From positions 1 through 43,672 of the forward strand of contig NZ_JABKAV010000028.1 in assembly GCF_013377905.1 (NCBI RefSeq): a DNA stretch of 43,672 nt. Direction: 5' to 3'. The notes beneath the pieces are model-generated. The model was not told where the DNA came from. It worked only from the letters and a program-made list of their open reading frames with translations, and did not search any database. The translations under genes were made by a program, and so were the position numbers. This document shows, in pieces, positions 17,337 through 26,235 of this stretch. The first letter of the stretch is position 1. Every line of letters begins with the position of its first letter. Origin of the DNA: Hymenobacter terrestris. GTDB taxonomy: Bacteria; Bacteroidota; Bacteroidia; Cytophagales; Hymenobacteraceae.

Positions 17337-20300
17337 TTAGGCTGCGGTTTCCGGCTGGCTCACCGAGGTGACCTCGTCATCCGCCTTCCGCCCAAACCCC
17401 CAGTACAGGGCCGGCATGCCTAGCAGGTTGAGCACCGTAGACGTGACCACGCCGCCCAAGATCACCACCGACATGGGGTGCTCGATTTCCGAGCCCGGCT
17501 CGTTGCCGGCCAGGATGATGGGCAGTAGCGCCAGCACCGAGGTCAGGGCCGTCATGATGATGGGCGAAATCCGCTCCAGCGACCCGCGAATGATGAGCTC
17601 CTTGCCGAAGGGCATGCCCTCCTCGCGCTCCAGGTGCTGGTAGTGGCTCACCAGCATAATACTGTTGCGGGCCGCCACGCCCAGCACCGTAATAAAGCCC
17701 ACAATGGAGCCCAGCGATAGTACGCCGCCCGTCAGGAACGCCGCCAGCAGACAGCCCGACACGGCGAAAAATAAGCTCAGAATGCCCAGCGTGGCCAGCC
17801 GCACGGTGCCGAAATCGGTGTAAAGGACCAGGAAAATGCCCACTAGCGAGAGGCACACCAGCAGGGCCATGCGGTTCTGCGAGGCCTGCCGCTCGGCGTA
17901 TTCGCCCAGAATTTCGGGGTGGTAGCCGGCCCCGAAAGCCACGCCGTCCACCTGCGTCTGCACGTCGCGGGCGACGGAGCCCAGGTCGCGGCCGAGCACA
18001 TTCAGCGTCACGTCGATGCGGCGGGAAGAGGCTTCGCGGGTGATTTCGTTGGGCGTGGGCACAATGCGCACGTCGGCCACCTCTTTGAGCGGCACGGCTC
18101 CGCCGCCGGGCAGGCCCACCAGCAGCTCGCGCACGGCCCCAAAGTCGGAGCGCACGGCGGGCTGGCCCCACACGGCCACGTCAAAAATCTTCTGCTCCTG
18201 ATAGATTTCACCCACCTTGCGGCCCTTCACCAGCGTGCTGATGGCCTGCAGCACGGTGCCCGGACTCAGGCCAAACCGGGCCGCCGCCTCGGGCTTAATC
18301 TTCACCTGAATCTGGGGCACCAGGGTTTGCTGCTGCACTTTCAAATCCACCACGCCCTCCACGCCTTCCAGCTTGCTGCCCACTTCCTTGGCCTTGGTGT
18401 AGAGCTGGTCGAGGTCGGGGCCGAAAATGCGCACCACGATGGTGGCCGAGGTGCCGGTGAGCACTTCTTTTATTCGCTCGCGCAGGTAGGTCAGCAGGTC
18501 GCGGTAGAGGCCGGGGTAGCCGTCCACCACGGTCTGGATTTTGGCCACCGTGGCCTCGTAGTCCACCTTGGGGTCCACGGAAATCCAGAGCTCCGTGAAG
18601 TTTGGGCCCACCACCTCATCGGCCACTTCGGCCCGGCCGATGTGCGCCCCGAAGTTGCGCACGCCCGGGATGGCGCGCAGCTCCTTGCTGGCCCGGATGG
18701 TGATGCGCGACATGGCCTGCAGCGAGGTGCCGGGCTTCTCCACCCAGTGCATCAGAAAGTCGTATTCCTTGAAATTGGGCAGGAATTCCTGGCCGAAAAA
18801 CGGCACCAGCAGCATCGATACCACCGCCACCGTGGTCAGCGACCAGGCCACGCGCTTGGGGCGGGCCAGCAGGCTAGGCAACAGCCGGGCGTAGTGACGC
18901 TTGAGCCAGGCCACCACCGGCGCATCTTTCGCTTCTTTTTCGGCGGCCTTGGGCAGCAGCAGGAGCGCCAGCGCGGGCGTGAGCGTGAGGGCCACAAACA
19001 GCGAGGCCAGAATGGCTAGCACGTAAGCAAAGGCCAGCGGCTGGAAAAAAGCCCCCGACAGCCCCGGCAGCAGGAAAATGGGCAGCAGCACCAACGCCAC
19101 GATAACCGAGCCGTAAATCACGGCCGAGCGCACTTCCATCGAGGCTTCATACACCACCGCAAACGCGGTTTTAGGCGAGCCCGCTGCCTTGTTCAGCCGC
19201 AGCCGGCGCATGATGTTTTCTACGTCGATAATAGCGTCGTCCACCACTTCGCCCAGGGCAATGATGAGGCCGGCCAGCACCATGGTATCGATGGTTTTGC
19301 CGGAGTAGCGCAACGCCAGCGCCGCCGCAATCAGCGACGTAGGCAGCGCCAGGGCACTAATCAGGGCCGTGCGCCACTCGTAGAGGAAAAACAGCAGCAC
19401 CAGCACCACCAGCACGCAGCCGATGAGCAGCGACTTGTTCAGGTTGCTCAGCGACATCTCAATAAAGGTCGCGGGCCGGAAGATGGTCGAGTCGATTTCC
19501 AGCCCTTTCAGGCCGGGGCGCATGGCCTCCAGGGCCGCTTCCACCTGGCGCGTCACCTCCAGGGTGTTGGCGCCGGGCTGTTTTTCCACGATGAGCAGCA
19601 GGCCGGGCACGTCGTTAATCACGGCGTCGCCGATGGGGGCGGGGAATCCCTCCACTACCTGCGCCACTTCGCCCAGCTTCAAACTCACGCCGTTGCGGAA
19701 AGTAACGGGCATCTGGGCCAAATCGGCCGCACTCTGGATGGCCGAGCTTTGCGACACGGCCAGGCGCTGGTTGGGTGAGTCGATGAAGCCGCCGCCGGCC
19801 AACGTGGTGGCGTCGGCCGCGGCCTTCTCCACTTCGGCCAGCGTGAGGCCCAGCGTGCGCAGCTGCTCGGGGTTCACCAGCACCTGCAGCTGCCGGTCGC
19901 GCTGGCCCCAGATGGCCACGTTGGCCACGCCGGGCACGGCCATCAGCCGCGGCCGAATGCTCCAGCGGGCCAGCGTGGTCATTTCCACCTGCGTAAGGCT
20001 GTCGGAGGTAATGCCGATTTTCAGCACCCGGCTCGTCGACGAGAGCGGCGAGAGCATCACCGGGGGGCGGGCCACGCCGGGCAGCGTGGGGGCCACCCGC
20101 GCCAGCCGCTCCTGCACCGCCTGCCGGGCGTTGTTAATATCGACGCCCTGCGGGAAGTACAGCACCACCGACGACAAGCCCAGCACCGATTTGGAGCGGA
20201 TTTTCTTCACGTCGGGCGTGCCGTTCAGCGCGTTTTCCAGCGGCACGCTCACCAGCGCTTCCACCTCGGCCGTGCTCAGGCCCGGCGCTTCGGTCTGCAC

Positions 20301-20441
20301 CTCCACATAGGGCGGCGCAAACTCCGGAAATACGTCCAGCGGCGTATTGCGCACCACCTGCAGGCCCGCCACGAGCATCACCCCAAACAGGATGACGACC
20401 ACCAGCCGCAGCCGCAAAGCTGATTCAATTATCCACTTCAT
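17337..20441 (-). CDS. RND efflux pump, heavy-metal (HME, CzcA/CusA-like) family
   Basis: A 1034-residue inner-membrane proton antiporter that exports a substrate through an adaptor and outer-membrane channel. The layout is that of RND pumps: TM1 (about 10-30), a large periplasmic loop ([20 protein letters not shown]), TMs 2-6, a second loop ([12 protein letters not shown]) and the C-terminal TM bundle. The TM4 motif reads [13 protein letters not shown] (Glu398, Asp401, Asp402, Asp406, Glu408). Asp401 and Glu408 match conserved relay acids, but CzcA's first Asp is Ala here and the extra acids are unusual. By eye, two of the three CusA copper-site methionines are also absent (KPGTS and RIKEVL). 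The metal, if it is a metal, is therefore unclear. It is the last gene of an operon with 20696 and 21931, but a 190-bp palindromic repeat separates it from the adaptor gene. Confidence 0.9.
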   Translation of the reverse strand: MKWIIESALRLRLVVVILFGVMLVAGLQVVRNTPLDVFPEFAPPYVEVQTEAPGLSTAEVEALVSVPLENALNGTPDVKKIRSKSVLGLSSVVLYFPQGVDINNARQAVQERLARVAPTLPGVARPPVMLSPLSSTSRVLKIGITSDSLTQVEMTTLARWSIRPRLMAVPGVANVAIWGQRDRQLQVLVNPEQLRTLGLTLAEVEKAAADATTLAGGGFIDSPNQRLAVSQSSAIQSAADLAQMPVTFRNGVSLKLGEVAQVVEGFPAPIGDAVINDVPGLLLIVEKQPGANTLEVTRQVEAALEAMRPGLKGLEIDSTIFRPATFIEMSLSNLNKSLLIGCVLVVLVLLFFLYEWRTALISALALPTSLIAAALALRYSGKTIDTMVLAGLIIALGEVVDDAIIDVENIMRRLRLNKAAGSPKTAFAVVYEASMEVRSAVIYGSVIVALVLLPIFLLPGLSGAFFQPLAFAYVLAILASLFVALTLTPALALLLLPKAAEKEAKDAPVVAWLKRHYARLLPSLLARPKRVAWSLTTVAVVSMLLVPFFGQEFLPNFKEYDFLMHWVEKPGTSLQAMSRITIRASKELRAIPGVRNFGAHIGRAEVADEVVGPNFTELWISVDPKVDYEATVAKIQTVVDGYPGLYRDLLTYLRERIKEVLTGTSATIVVRIFGPDLDQLYTKAKEVGSKLEGVEGVVDLKVQQQTLVPQIQVKIKPEAAARFGLSPGTVLQAISTLVKGRKVGEIYQEQKIFDVAVWGQPAVRSDFGAVRELLVGLPGGGAVPLKEVADVRIVPTPNEITREASSRRIDVTLNVLGRDLGSVARDVQTQVDGVAFGAGYHPEILGEYAERQASQNRMALLVCLSLVGIFLVLYTDFGTVRLATLGILSLFFAVSGCLLAAFLTGGVLSLGSIVGFITVLGVAARNSIMLVSHYQHLEREEGMPFGKELIIRGSLERISPIIMTALTSVLALLPIILAGNEPGSEIEHPMSVVILGGVVTSTVLNLLGMPALYWGFGRKADDEVTSVSQPETAA

Positions 20442-20473
20442 TCGATAGTGTTTAAGGACTTTTTTTTGTTAGC

Positions 20474-20663
20474 ACGTCATGCTCATCAGGCGTCTGCTTA
20501 ACTGAAGCATCTCGCCCGCAAAACCTCACCCCCGGCCCCTCTCCCGCGGAGAGGGGAGCCTGACAATTTGGAGCCGCGCATAGCCGGTGCCCCCTCTCCG
20601 CGGGAGAGGGGGTCAGGGGGTGAGGTTACCCGGGCGAGATGCTTCGCTGCGCTCTGCATGACG
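20474..20663. repeat. Large palindromic repeat inside the efflux operon
   Basis: The outer arms begin ACGTCATGCTCATC and end CTCTGCATGACGT. Inside are GAAGCATCTCGCCCG / CGGGCGAGATGCTTC, then CCTCACCCCC / GGGGGTGAGG, then CCCCTCTCCCGCGGAGAGGG and its partner. It therefore forms a nested, very stable foldback of about 190 bp. It belongs to the GTCAT-ended family also seen at 3918, 30001 and 35129. It lies between the adaptor and pump genes and would be part of their joint transcript. Confidence 0.85.
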
Positions 20664-20695
20664 TTCTTTTTGTCTTGGGTTTTCAAACCGATACT

Positions 20696-21910
20696 TTAAT
20701 GCGCGCCGCCAAATTCAGTTCCGAATAGCTCCGCTGCGCCGTCGGTCACGACTTCGGCGCCGGCTTTTACGCCCCGCGAAATGACGATTTGGTCGCCCAC
20801 GGCCCGCTGCACCTCCACCCGCTGGCGGGTGTACTGCAGGGGTTTGGTGCGCACGTACACCCACTGCCCCCCCGTGGCATCGTAGAGCAGGGCCGCTGCC
20901 GGAATGGTAAGGGCCGGGGTGCTGGCCGAAGTGCCGGTGCCGCTGGCGGCGCTGGTCAGGTTCACGTCCACGGCCACCCGCTCGCCGGGGCGGAAGGCTT
21001 CGTCGGCGTTGTCGATTTCGTAGAACACGTCGGCCGTGCCCGTGCCGGCGGTGGCGCCGAGCAGGGGCGCTTCCACGGGCTTGCCCTGGCGCGGGGTCCC
21101 GCCGTCGAGTGGGCGCACGGTTACCGCCTGGTCCTTGCCCAGACGCCGCAGGTCGCCCACGAACAGCGGCACGCGCACCCATACCTTGTTGAGCGCGGCC
21201 AACTCTACCAGCACCGTGTTGGCCGTCACCAGCGAGCCATCGGTGACGGTGACGCGCTGCACCACTCCGCTGAGGGGTGCCTTGATGGGCAGGGCCTGCC
21301 CCACGCCGGCGCTGCCGTTGGCCGCGGCTTGGCGGGCGCGGGCATCGGCCAGATTTTGCTGAGCCAGCGCCACGTCGGCGCGGGCGTCGTCGCGGGCCCG
21401 CACGCTGCCGGCGCGGTCGGCCAGCAGGGCCTCGGCCCGGCTCAGGCGGGCCTGGGTCACCTGTAGCTGGGTGCGGGCCTGGGCCGTGCCCTGGCTGAGA
21501 GTCAGCAAGTCGCGTTCGGCCGGCAGCGGCACCAGGCTGTACAGCGTCTGGCCCTCGCGCACGCGCTGGCCGGCCGTGATGCTGGCCCCGCCGCGCAGCG
21601 TGCCCTGCACGGGTGCCAAAATGGTCACGGCCTGGCCGGGCACGGCCTGAATCTCGCCGCCCACTTCCCGCGTGGCCTGCACGTTGTCGGTTTTGATGGC
21701 CACGGTTTTGATGCCCAGGCGCTTTTCCGCGTCGGCGGTGATGGTGACGGTGGTCAGCTCCGATTCCTTGACCGGGTTTTCTACTTCGGAAGCGACGATG
21801 GCCTTGGGCTTCTCATCTTTGCCGCAGGCGGCTGCACCAGCGAGCAGGCCGGTCAGCGCCAGGCAGCGGGATGCCGCCAGCAGGGGGGATGCAAACGTGG
21901 GGAAATACAT
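20696..21910 (-). CDS. RND efflux adaptor lipoprotein (CzcB/CusB-like)
   Basis: A 404-residue periplasmic adaptor (membrane fusion protein) linking the pump at 17337 to the channel at 21931. The N-terminus is a lipoprotein signal ending at Cys29 (GLLAGAAACG). A barrel-sandwich/lipoyl half follows (VTILAPVQGTLRGGASITAG), then an alpha-helical hairpin (about 145-200, LQVTQARLSRAEALLADRAG), the second lipoyl half (PLSGVVQRVTVTDGSLVTAN) and beta-barrel domains (VWVRVPLFVGDLRRL, FRPGERVAVDVNL). There is no His-rich metal-binding stretch at the N-terminus. The gene starts 20 bp after the channel gene stop, so the two are surely co-transcribed. Confidence 0.92.
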   Translation of the reverse strand: MYFPTFASPLLAASRCLALTGLLAGAAACGKDEKPKAIVASEVENPVKESELTTVTITADAEKRLGIKTVAIKTDNVQATREVGGEIQAVPGQAVTILAPVQGTLRGGASITAGQRVREGQTLYSLVPLPAERDLLTLSQGTAQARTQLQVTQARLSRAEALLADRAGSVRARDDARADVALAQQNLADARARQAAANGSAGVGQALPIKAPLSGVVQRVTVTDGSLVTANTVLVELAALNKVWVRVPLFVGDLRRLGKDQAVTVRPLDGGTPRQGKPVEAPLLGATAGTGTADVFYEIDNADEAFRPGERVAVDVNLTSAASGTGTSASTPALTIPAAALLYDATGGQWVYVRTKPLQYTRQRVEVQRAVGDQIVISRGVKAGAEVVTDGAAELFGTEFGGAH

Positions 21911-21930
21911 AGGAGAAAGAAGACTAGGGA

Positions 21931-23268
21931 TTAGAACCGGCCGCCCACGGCATAGCGCAGCCGGGCTAGGGCGCGGCGCTGGTCGGCGCGGGCGTCGGCG
22001 GCGCGCTGCTGGGCGTCGAGCAGTTGGCGGGTGGTTTCGGCCACCTGCACGTAGGGGAAGTCGCCGTTAATGAAGGCGTTGGTGGAGCGGCGCAGCGCGT
22101 CGGTGAGGGTGGGCAGGTAGCTGCGCTCCCACAGGGCCACGCTCTGGGTGGCCTGCTCGTACTGGGCGTAGGCTTCGCGCACGTCGAGGTTCACGGCCTG
22201 GCGCAGGGCTAGGTACTGCCAGGAGGCCTGCTCCAGTTCGGCTTTCACCCGCGAGATGCGGCCTTGGTTGCGGTTAAAAATGGGCAGGCCGATGGCCGCG
22301 CCGGGGGCCAGGCTCACCGGCTTGGGGTCGTTGAGGCGGGCATTGAGCGAGAGTACGAACGAAAACACCCGGCTCCGTTCCCACTTCAGCCGCTTGCCGA
22401 TGCCCTCGATGCCGATGCGGGCGGCCCACAAATCGGGCCGGGCGGCGTAGGCCGAGTCCAGCAGCGTGCGCAGCGGCGGCACGGCTACCGCCGAGGCGGG
22501 TGCGGCCGTGAACTGCAGCGAATCGGCATTCACCGAATCCAGGCCCAGGGTGGCCAGCAGGCGCAGGCGGGCCACCTGGGCGTCGCGGCGGGCGCGATAA
22601 AAGTCGTCCACGGCGCGGAGGGAGTCGGCGCTGGGGGCCACGGTTTCCAGCTCGCTGGCCTCGCCCACCCGGTAGCGGGCCCGCATGATGCGCGCCACCT
22701 CGGCTCGCATCACAATGCCCTCGCGGGCGATGCGCAGCCGCTCATCGGCCAGGGTGATATCGGTGTAGGAAACCTGGGCGTCGCGGCTCACCAGCAGGCC
22801 CCGACTCACCAGGCTTTCGGCCACGCGCTGGGTTTCGAGCTGGGCGGCCCCCACCCGGCCCGGGCGTTGCCAGAGCAGGTCGGAAGCGAAGTTCAAGGCC
22901 AGGAACACGGGCGAGGTGCCGTAGGCCGTCACGCCCGTGAGGACGGGGTTGGCCAGCAGGCCCGCATCCTGCAAATCAGCTTGGGCCAGGGCCAGCGTGC
23001 TCAGGTCGGCCTGAAAGGCGGGGTTGCGGGTGAGGGCCAGGGTCACGGTTTCATCCTCGCTCAGGCCGTCCTGCAGGTTGGGCAGCGCTGGGGCCGGGGT
23101 AGCGGCGGTGCGGGCGGCACCCAGCTCGTAGCCGCTGCGCGCCTTGAGACGGCTGGCTACCTGGTCGCGGTTGTAGATTGACTTGGTGCTCACGCAGCCG
23201 GCCAGTAGCAGGGGCAGGACCAGCATCCCAACAACGGCCCGCCGGACGCAGAGTAAAGAAGTAAGCAC
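21931..23268 (-). CDS. TolC-family outer-membrane efflux lipoprotein (CzcC-like)
   Basis: A 445-residue outer-membrane channel of the TolC/OEP family, first gene of the channel-adaptor-pump operon. I start at the GTG at 23268: MLTSLLCVRRAVVGMLVLPL then LLAGC, a lipobox with Cys25. The open frame extends another 79 codons upstream, but that part runs into the repeat at 23439 and is unlikely to be translated. Two OEP repeats are visible (about 60-240 and 260-440), with the coiled-coil segments typical of the periplasmic tunnel (VSYTDITLADERLRIAREGI, QASWQYLALRQAVNLDVREA). The two-component genes directly upstream on the same strand probably control it. Confidence 0.9.
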   Translation of the reverse strand: MLTSLLCVRRAVVGMLVLPLLLAGCVSTKSIYNRDQVASRLKARSGYELGAARTAATPAPALPNLQDGLSEDETVTLALTRNPAFQADLSTLALAQADLQDAGLLANPVLTGVTAYGTSPVFLALNFASDLLWQRPGRVGAAQLETQRVAESLVSRGLLVSRDAQVSYTDITLADERLRIAREGIVMRAEVARIMRARYRVGEASELETVAPSADSLRAVDDFYRARRDAQVARLRLLATLGLDSVNADSLQFTAAPASAVAVPPLRTLLDSAYAARPDLWAARIGIEGIGKRLKWERSRVFSFVLSLNARLNDPKPVSLAPGAAIGLPIFNRNQGRISRVKAELEQASWQYLALRQAVNLDVREAYAQYEQATQSVALWERSYLPTLTDALRRSTNAFINGDFPYVQVAETTRQLLDAQQRAADARADQRRALARLRYAVGGRF

Positions 23269-23574
23269 ACTGAAGGAAATTTCCGGCACAACAGGGTAAA
23301 TAAGGTACAGCAACGGCGCCGACGACACGCATCGCCACATAAGGAAGCGGAAGCCACTCGCGCTACCAGGGCTTTGGAGCCTGGCGAGTGTCAGCACCAC
23401 AAAGCTCCGGCTCAATTCTGAAGTTATCCTGTAGTCGCGTAGGGGCGGGGCTTGTCCCCGCCCACCATTGCAACGAGCCTCGTGGGGCTTCAGACAACTA
23501 TTCAATGCATCGTGCGAACGGCGGGGGGGGACAAGCCCCGCCCCTACATCGTTTCTACTTAGCTCAAATAGCTT
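23269..23574. other. Intergenic region between channel and kinase genes
   Basis: It holds the upstream region of the efflux operon. TACCTTA on the minus strand at 23301-23307, 33 bp before the GTG, is a weak -7 candidate. A short stem occurs near 23371-23397 (CACTCG and CCAGG pairing with CCTGG and CGAGTG). The GC-rich inverted repeat lies at 23439-23547. No gene is visible. Confidence 0.5.
23439..23547. repeat. GC-rich inverted repeat (GGGGCGGGGCTTGTCCCC family)
   Basis: The left arm GTAGGGGCGGGGCTTGTCCC and the right arm GGGACAAGCCCCGCCCCTAC are exact reverse complements over 20 bp and lie about 60 bp apart. The arms are themselves partly self-complementary. Partial copies sit at both window edges. 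It lies between the histidine kinase stop and the efflux channel gene and could influence read-through from one to the other. Confidence 0.8.
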
Positions 23575-24828
23575 TTAAAACACTACGCGCAACGTGTGCA
23601 GGGCCTGCTCGGCGTCGTGTTCGTACCGTACTTCAAACCCGTAAAACGTGGCGATGCTTTGCACAATGGACAGCCCCAGGCCGGGGGAGTCCGAGGCGGC
23701 ATTTTGCTTTCGGAACCGCTCAAAAAACTGCTCAGGGTTCTGCGTAAGCACCAGTGCCGGCCCCGTGTTGGTAATGGCCAGTTCGGTGGCACTCAGCTGC
23801 ACCCGCAACAAGCCGCCTGGCTGGTTGTGCCGAATGGCATTGTGGAGCAGGTTGCTCACCAGCGAATCGGCCAGGGCCGGGTGCAGCGGCAGGGTTCCGG
23901 CGGTGGTTAGGCTCACCTCCAGCCGTAGCTGCTTGTCCTCAATAAATCCTTCCAGTTGCCGCAGCTTCTCGCGCAGGAGTTCGGCCAGCGACACCGGCAC
24001 GGCGGCGGCAAACTGCTGGTTCTCAATTTTACTGAGCAGCGTGAGGCCCTGGTGCAGGCGGGCCAGGCGCTGCACGGCGGCGTAGAGGTCGGCCACGAGC
24101 GGGCCAGCCGGCGCGGGCAGGTCGGGCAGCTGCAGCAGCTGCTCCAGCTTGGCCTGCATAATGGCCAGCGGCGTGCGGGTTTCGTGGGCCGCATTTTCGG
24201 TGAACTCTTTGAGCATGGCGTAATCGGCCGCCACCCGTTCGCTCAGGTGCGTGAGCGTGTGGTTGAGTTGGGTGAACTCCTCAATGCGGGTAGGCGGCAG
24301 CTGCAGCACCTGGTGCTGGCGCACGTCGTAGCCCCGCAGTTGGTGCAGCGTGTGCTCAAAAGGGGCCCACAGGCGACGCGCCAGCCAGCGGTTGAGCAGT
24401 ACCATACTCAGCAGCAGTGCCCCCAACACCCCCAGCAGCAGCCACATAATCAGGCGGCGCACGTCGGCCGTTTCCAGCAGCGACTTGCTCAAGGACACCC
24501 ACTGCGTCTGCCCGTTCAGCTGCAGCCGAAACGTGAGCTGGCGGTAGGGTTCCAGCTCGTTTTCCAGCGGTTCCAGCAGCAGCACATCGCGCAGCACCTC
24601 GGGTTGGGGCGTGGTGCTTAGCTGCATTCGGCCCTCAAAGGGCGTACCCGGTAGCTGGCCCGTGCGCTGCACCTCCCGCCGCAGGTAGTCGCGCTGCTGA
24701 AACAGGCGCTCCTCCACCTCGCCCTGCAACGCCCACAGCACCCCAACGTACAGCAGCCCGCTCCCTAGGCTGAAGAGCAGGCCGGCCAGCAGCACGTAGT
24801 AGCGGTTGGTAGCAGCCAGCAGCTTCAT
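23575..24828 (-). CDS. Membrane sensor histidine kinase of the efflux locus
   Basis: A 417-residue two-component sensor. TM1 (about 8-34, YYVLLAGLLFSLGSGLLYVG), a periplasmic sensor of about 110 residues and TM2 (about 150-172, MWLLLGVLGALLLSMVLL) lead to a linker and the dimerisation domain with phospho-accepting His215 (NAAHETRTPL). The ATPase domain follows with NLLHNAIRHN and SPGLGLSIVQS. Its ATG overlaps the regulator's stop in an ATGA arrangement, so the two are translationally coupled. The layout (regulator, kinase, then channel-adaptor-pump on the same strand) resembles CusRS/CzcRS metal-response loci, so it probably senses the pump's substrate in the periplasm (inference). The frame is open for 47 more codons upstream inside the regulator, but the ATG at 24828 begins a proper TM segment. 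Confidence 0.93.
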   Translation of the reverse strand: MKLLAATNRYYVLLAGLLFSLGSGLLYVGVLWALQGEVEERLFQQRDYLRREVQRTGQLPGTPFEGRMQLSTTPQPEVLRDVLLLEPLENELEPYRQLTFRLQLNGQTQWVSLSKSLLETADVRRLIMWLLLGVLGALLLSMVLLNRWLARRLWAPFEHTLHQLRGYDVRQHQVLQLPPTRIEEFTQLNHTLTHLSERVAADYAMLKEFTENAAHETRTPLAIMQAKLEQLLQLPDLPAPAGPLVADLYAAVQRLARLHQGLTLLSKIENQQFAAAVPVSLAELLREKLRQLEGFIEDKQLRLEVSLTTAGTLPLHPALADSLVSNLLHNAIRHNQPGGLLRVQLSATELAITNTGPALVLTQNPEQFFERFRKQNAASDSPGLGLSIVQSIATFYGFEVRYEHDAEQALHTLRVVF

Positions 24829-25502
24829 TCGGCGCTGAATTTGTAGCCCACCCCGTACACGGAGCGGATGTAGTCGGCGGCACCCTTTTCCTGCAGCTTG
24901 CGGCGCAGGTTTTTGAGGTGGGTATAGAGAAAGTCGAAGGAGTCGGCCGCATCGGCCGCGTCGCCCCACACGTGCTCGGCAATGGATTCCTTGGTGAGCA
25001 CCCGGCCCGGATGCGTGAGCAGGTACAGCAGCAGGTCGTATTCCTTGCGGGTCAGTATCACCGGCTCGCCGTGCACCAGCACCTGGGCCTGGTCGGGCAG
25101 CACCGTCAACTCCTGAAACAGCAGCTGACGCTGCCCCTGGAACTGCCGCCGCCGGATGATGGCCTTCAGCCGGGCACTCAGCTCCGAGAGGTGAAACGGC
25201 TTAGCCAGGTAGTCATCGGCCCCCAGCTCCAGGCCCAGCACCTTGTCGTCGAGCGCGCCCCGGGCCGAGATGATGAGCACGCCGGCAGCGGAGTTGTCAG
25301 CCTTGAGCGTGCGCAGCACATCCAGCCCGTTGCCATCGGGCAGGGTCAGGTCCAGCAGTACGCAGTCGTATTGGTAGAGCTTGATTTTCTCGTGGGCCTG
25401 CCCGTAGCTCACTGCCGCTTCCACTACATAGCCGTCCTGGCGCAGGTATTCTACCAGTGAGGAGCGCAGGGCCGGCTCGTCTTCAACAATCAGCAGCTTC
25501 AC
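24825..25502 (-). CDS. OmpR/PhoB-family response regulator
   Basis: A 225-residue DNA-binding response regulator. The receiver domain (1-118) has Glu7-Asp8 (LLIVEDEP), phospho-acceptor Asp51 (CVLLDLTLPDG), Ser79 and Lys101 (YLAKPF). The C-terminal winged helix (about 130-225) reads VLVHGEPVILTRKEYDLLLY, TKESIAEHVWG and YTHLKNLRRKL, ending SVYGVGYKFSAE. The start is a GTG at 25502 (MKLLIVEDEP); the longer open frame upstream lacks any domain. It is paired with the kinase at 23575 by a four-base overlap and probably activates the efflux operon. TACCTTTC on the minus strand at 25526-25533 is a possible -7 box. Confidence 0.95.
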   Translation of the reverse strand: MKLLIVEDEPALRSSLVEYLRQDGYVVEAAVSYGQAHEKIKLYQYDCVLLDLTLPDGNGLDVLRTLKADNSAAGVLIISARGALDDKVLGLELGADDYLAKPFHLSELSARLKAIIRRRQFQGQRQLLFQELTVLPDQAQVLVHGEPVILTRKEYDLLLYLLTHPGRVLTKESIAEHVWGDAADAADSFDFLYTHLKNLRRKLQEKGAADYIRSVYGVGYKFSAE

Positions 25503-25579
25503 AGGAATGTAAGGTTTGAACAGCCGAAAGGTAGCCGGCAATTCTGAAGACATTCTGCCGCCCCGCTCAGCCGCCGAAC

Positions 25580-25939
25580 CTAGTACTGCCCCACGCTCAG
25601 CATGACCAGCGTGCAGGCTTCTTCGGTTTCGATGCCGCGCTGCTGTGCCAGCTTTTCCAGCTCGGGGTTTTCGGTGCCGGGGTTGAAGATGATGCGCTTC
25701 GGGTTGAGGTCGAGGATGTAGTCGTACCAGCCGGGCTGATTTTGGGGGCCTACGTAGAGCGTCACCGTGTCTACACCCTCGGCGGCGGGCCGGTCGTTGC
25801 GGATATCGAGGCCGGCCACCTGGCCCTTGCGGATGCCCACCGGCACCACTTCGTGGCCGTGCTGCTTGAGTTGGTGGATGGCCCGGTAGGCGTAGCGGGC
25901 GGGGTTGTCGGTAGCGCCGAGAACGAGGGTCTTTTTCAT
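25580..25939 (-). CDS. CoA-binding domain protein (YccU-like)
   Basis: A 119-residue single-domain protein with the CoA-binding Rossmann fold also found in succinyl-CoA ligase alpha chains. The nucleotide-binding start is KKTLVLGATDNPARYAYRAI, followed by HGHEVVPVGIR, VDTVTLYVGPQNQ and RIIFNPGTENPEL. Full-domain stand-alone members of this family are widespread, but their cellular role is not well defined. No ligase partner is adjacent. It lies upstream of the two-component operon on the same strand, 77 bp from the regulator, so some co-transcription is possible. Confidence 0.88.
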   Translation of the reverse strand: MKKTLVLGATDNPARYAYRAIHQLKQHGHEVVPVGIRKGQVAGLDIRNDRPAAEGVDTVTLYVGPQNQPGWYDYILDLNPKRIIFNPGTENPELEKLAQQRGIETEEACTLVMLSVGQY

Positions 25940-26122
25940 AAGAAGTAGGATATTGAATGATGGAGAACGGGCGGAGTTGAAAGCCCAAATTGGTGAGCAA
26001 TGCGCACAAATGAGCCCAGATATACGTAAAGAGGGCCGTAAAGTAGTACGGGGTGCTGCCTTTCATGCATTCAACAGCCGCCACCCGCCCAACTGTTCCG
26101 CGCCCACCTGTGCTCCACGCTA

Positions 26123-26153
26123 AAGCCCGCCCTACAAGTAGTTGAGCGGGCTT
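26123..26153 (-). terminator. Hairpin after the acetyltransferase gene
   Basis: On the minus strand GAAGCCCGC and GCGGGCTTTAG form an 8-bp stem with a 15-base loop, about 80 bp beyond the stop of the GNAT gene at 26236. The U run is short. The rest of 25940-26235 shows no gene and no clear promoter. Confidence 0.5.
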
Positions 26154-26235
26154 CATGGGGCAGGACTAGGGAGAATTACCGCTGGTGAAGGCCGGCAAAC
26201 GCCGAATCCAACGGCTCGCGCGGAGCCCGTTGGGC

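Noticed and set aside
17919..19019. 366-codon plus-strand frame opposite the RND pump
   Set aside because: Antisense shadow of a well-supported pump gene, His- and Gly-rich with no domain.
23269..23505. N-terminal extension of the efflux channel frame
   Set aside because: The extra 79 codons translate repeat sequence; the GTG at 23268 gives a proper lipoprotein signal.
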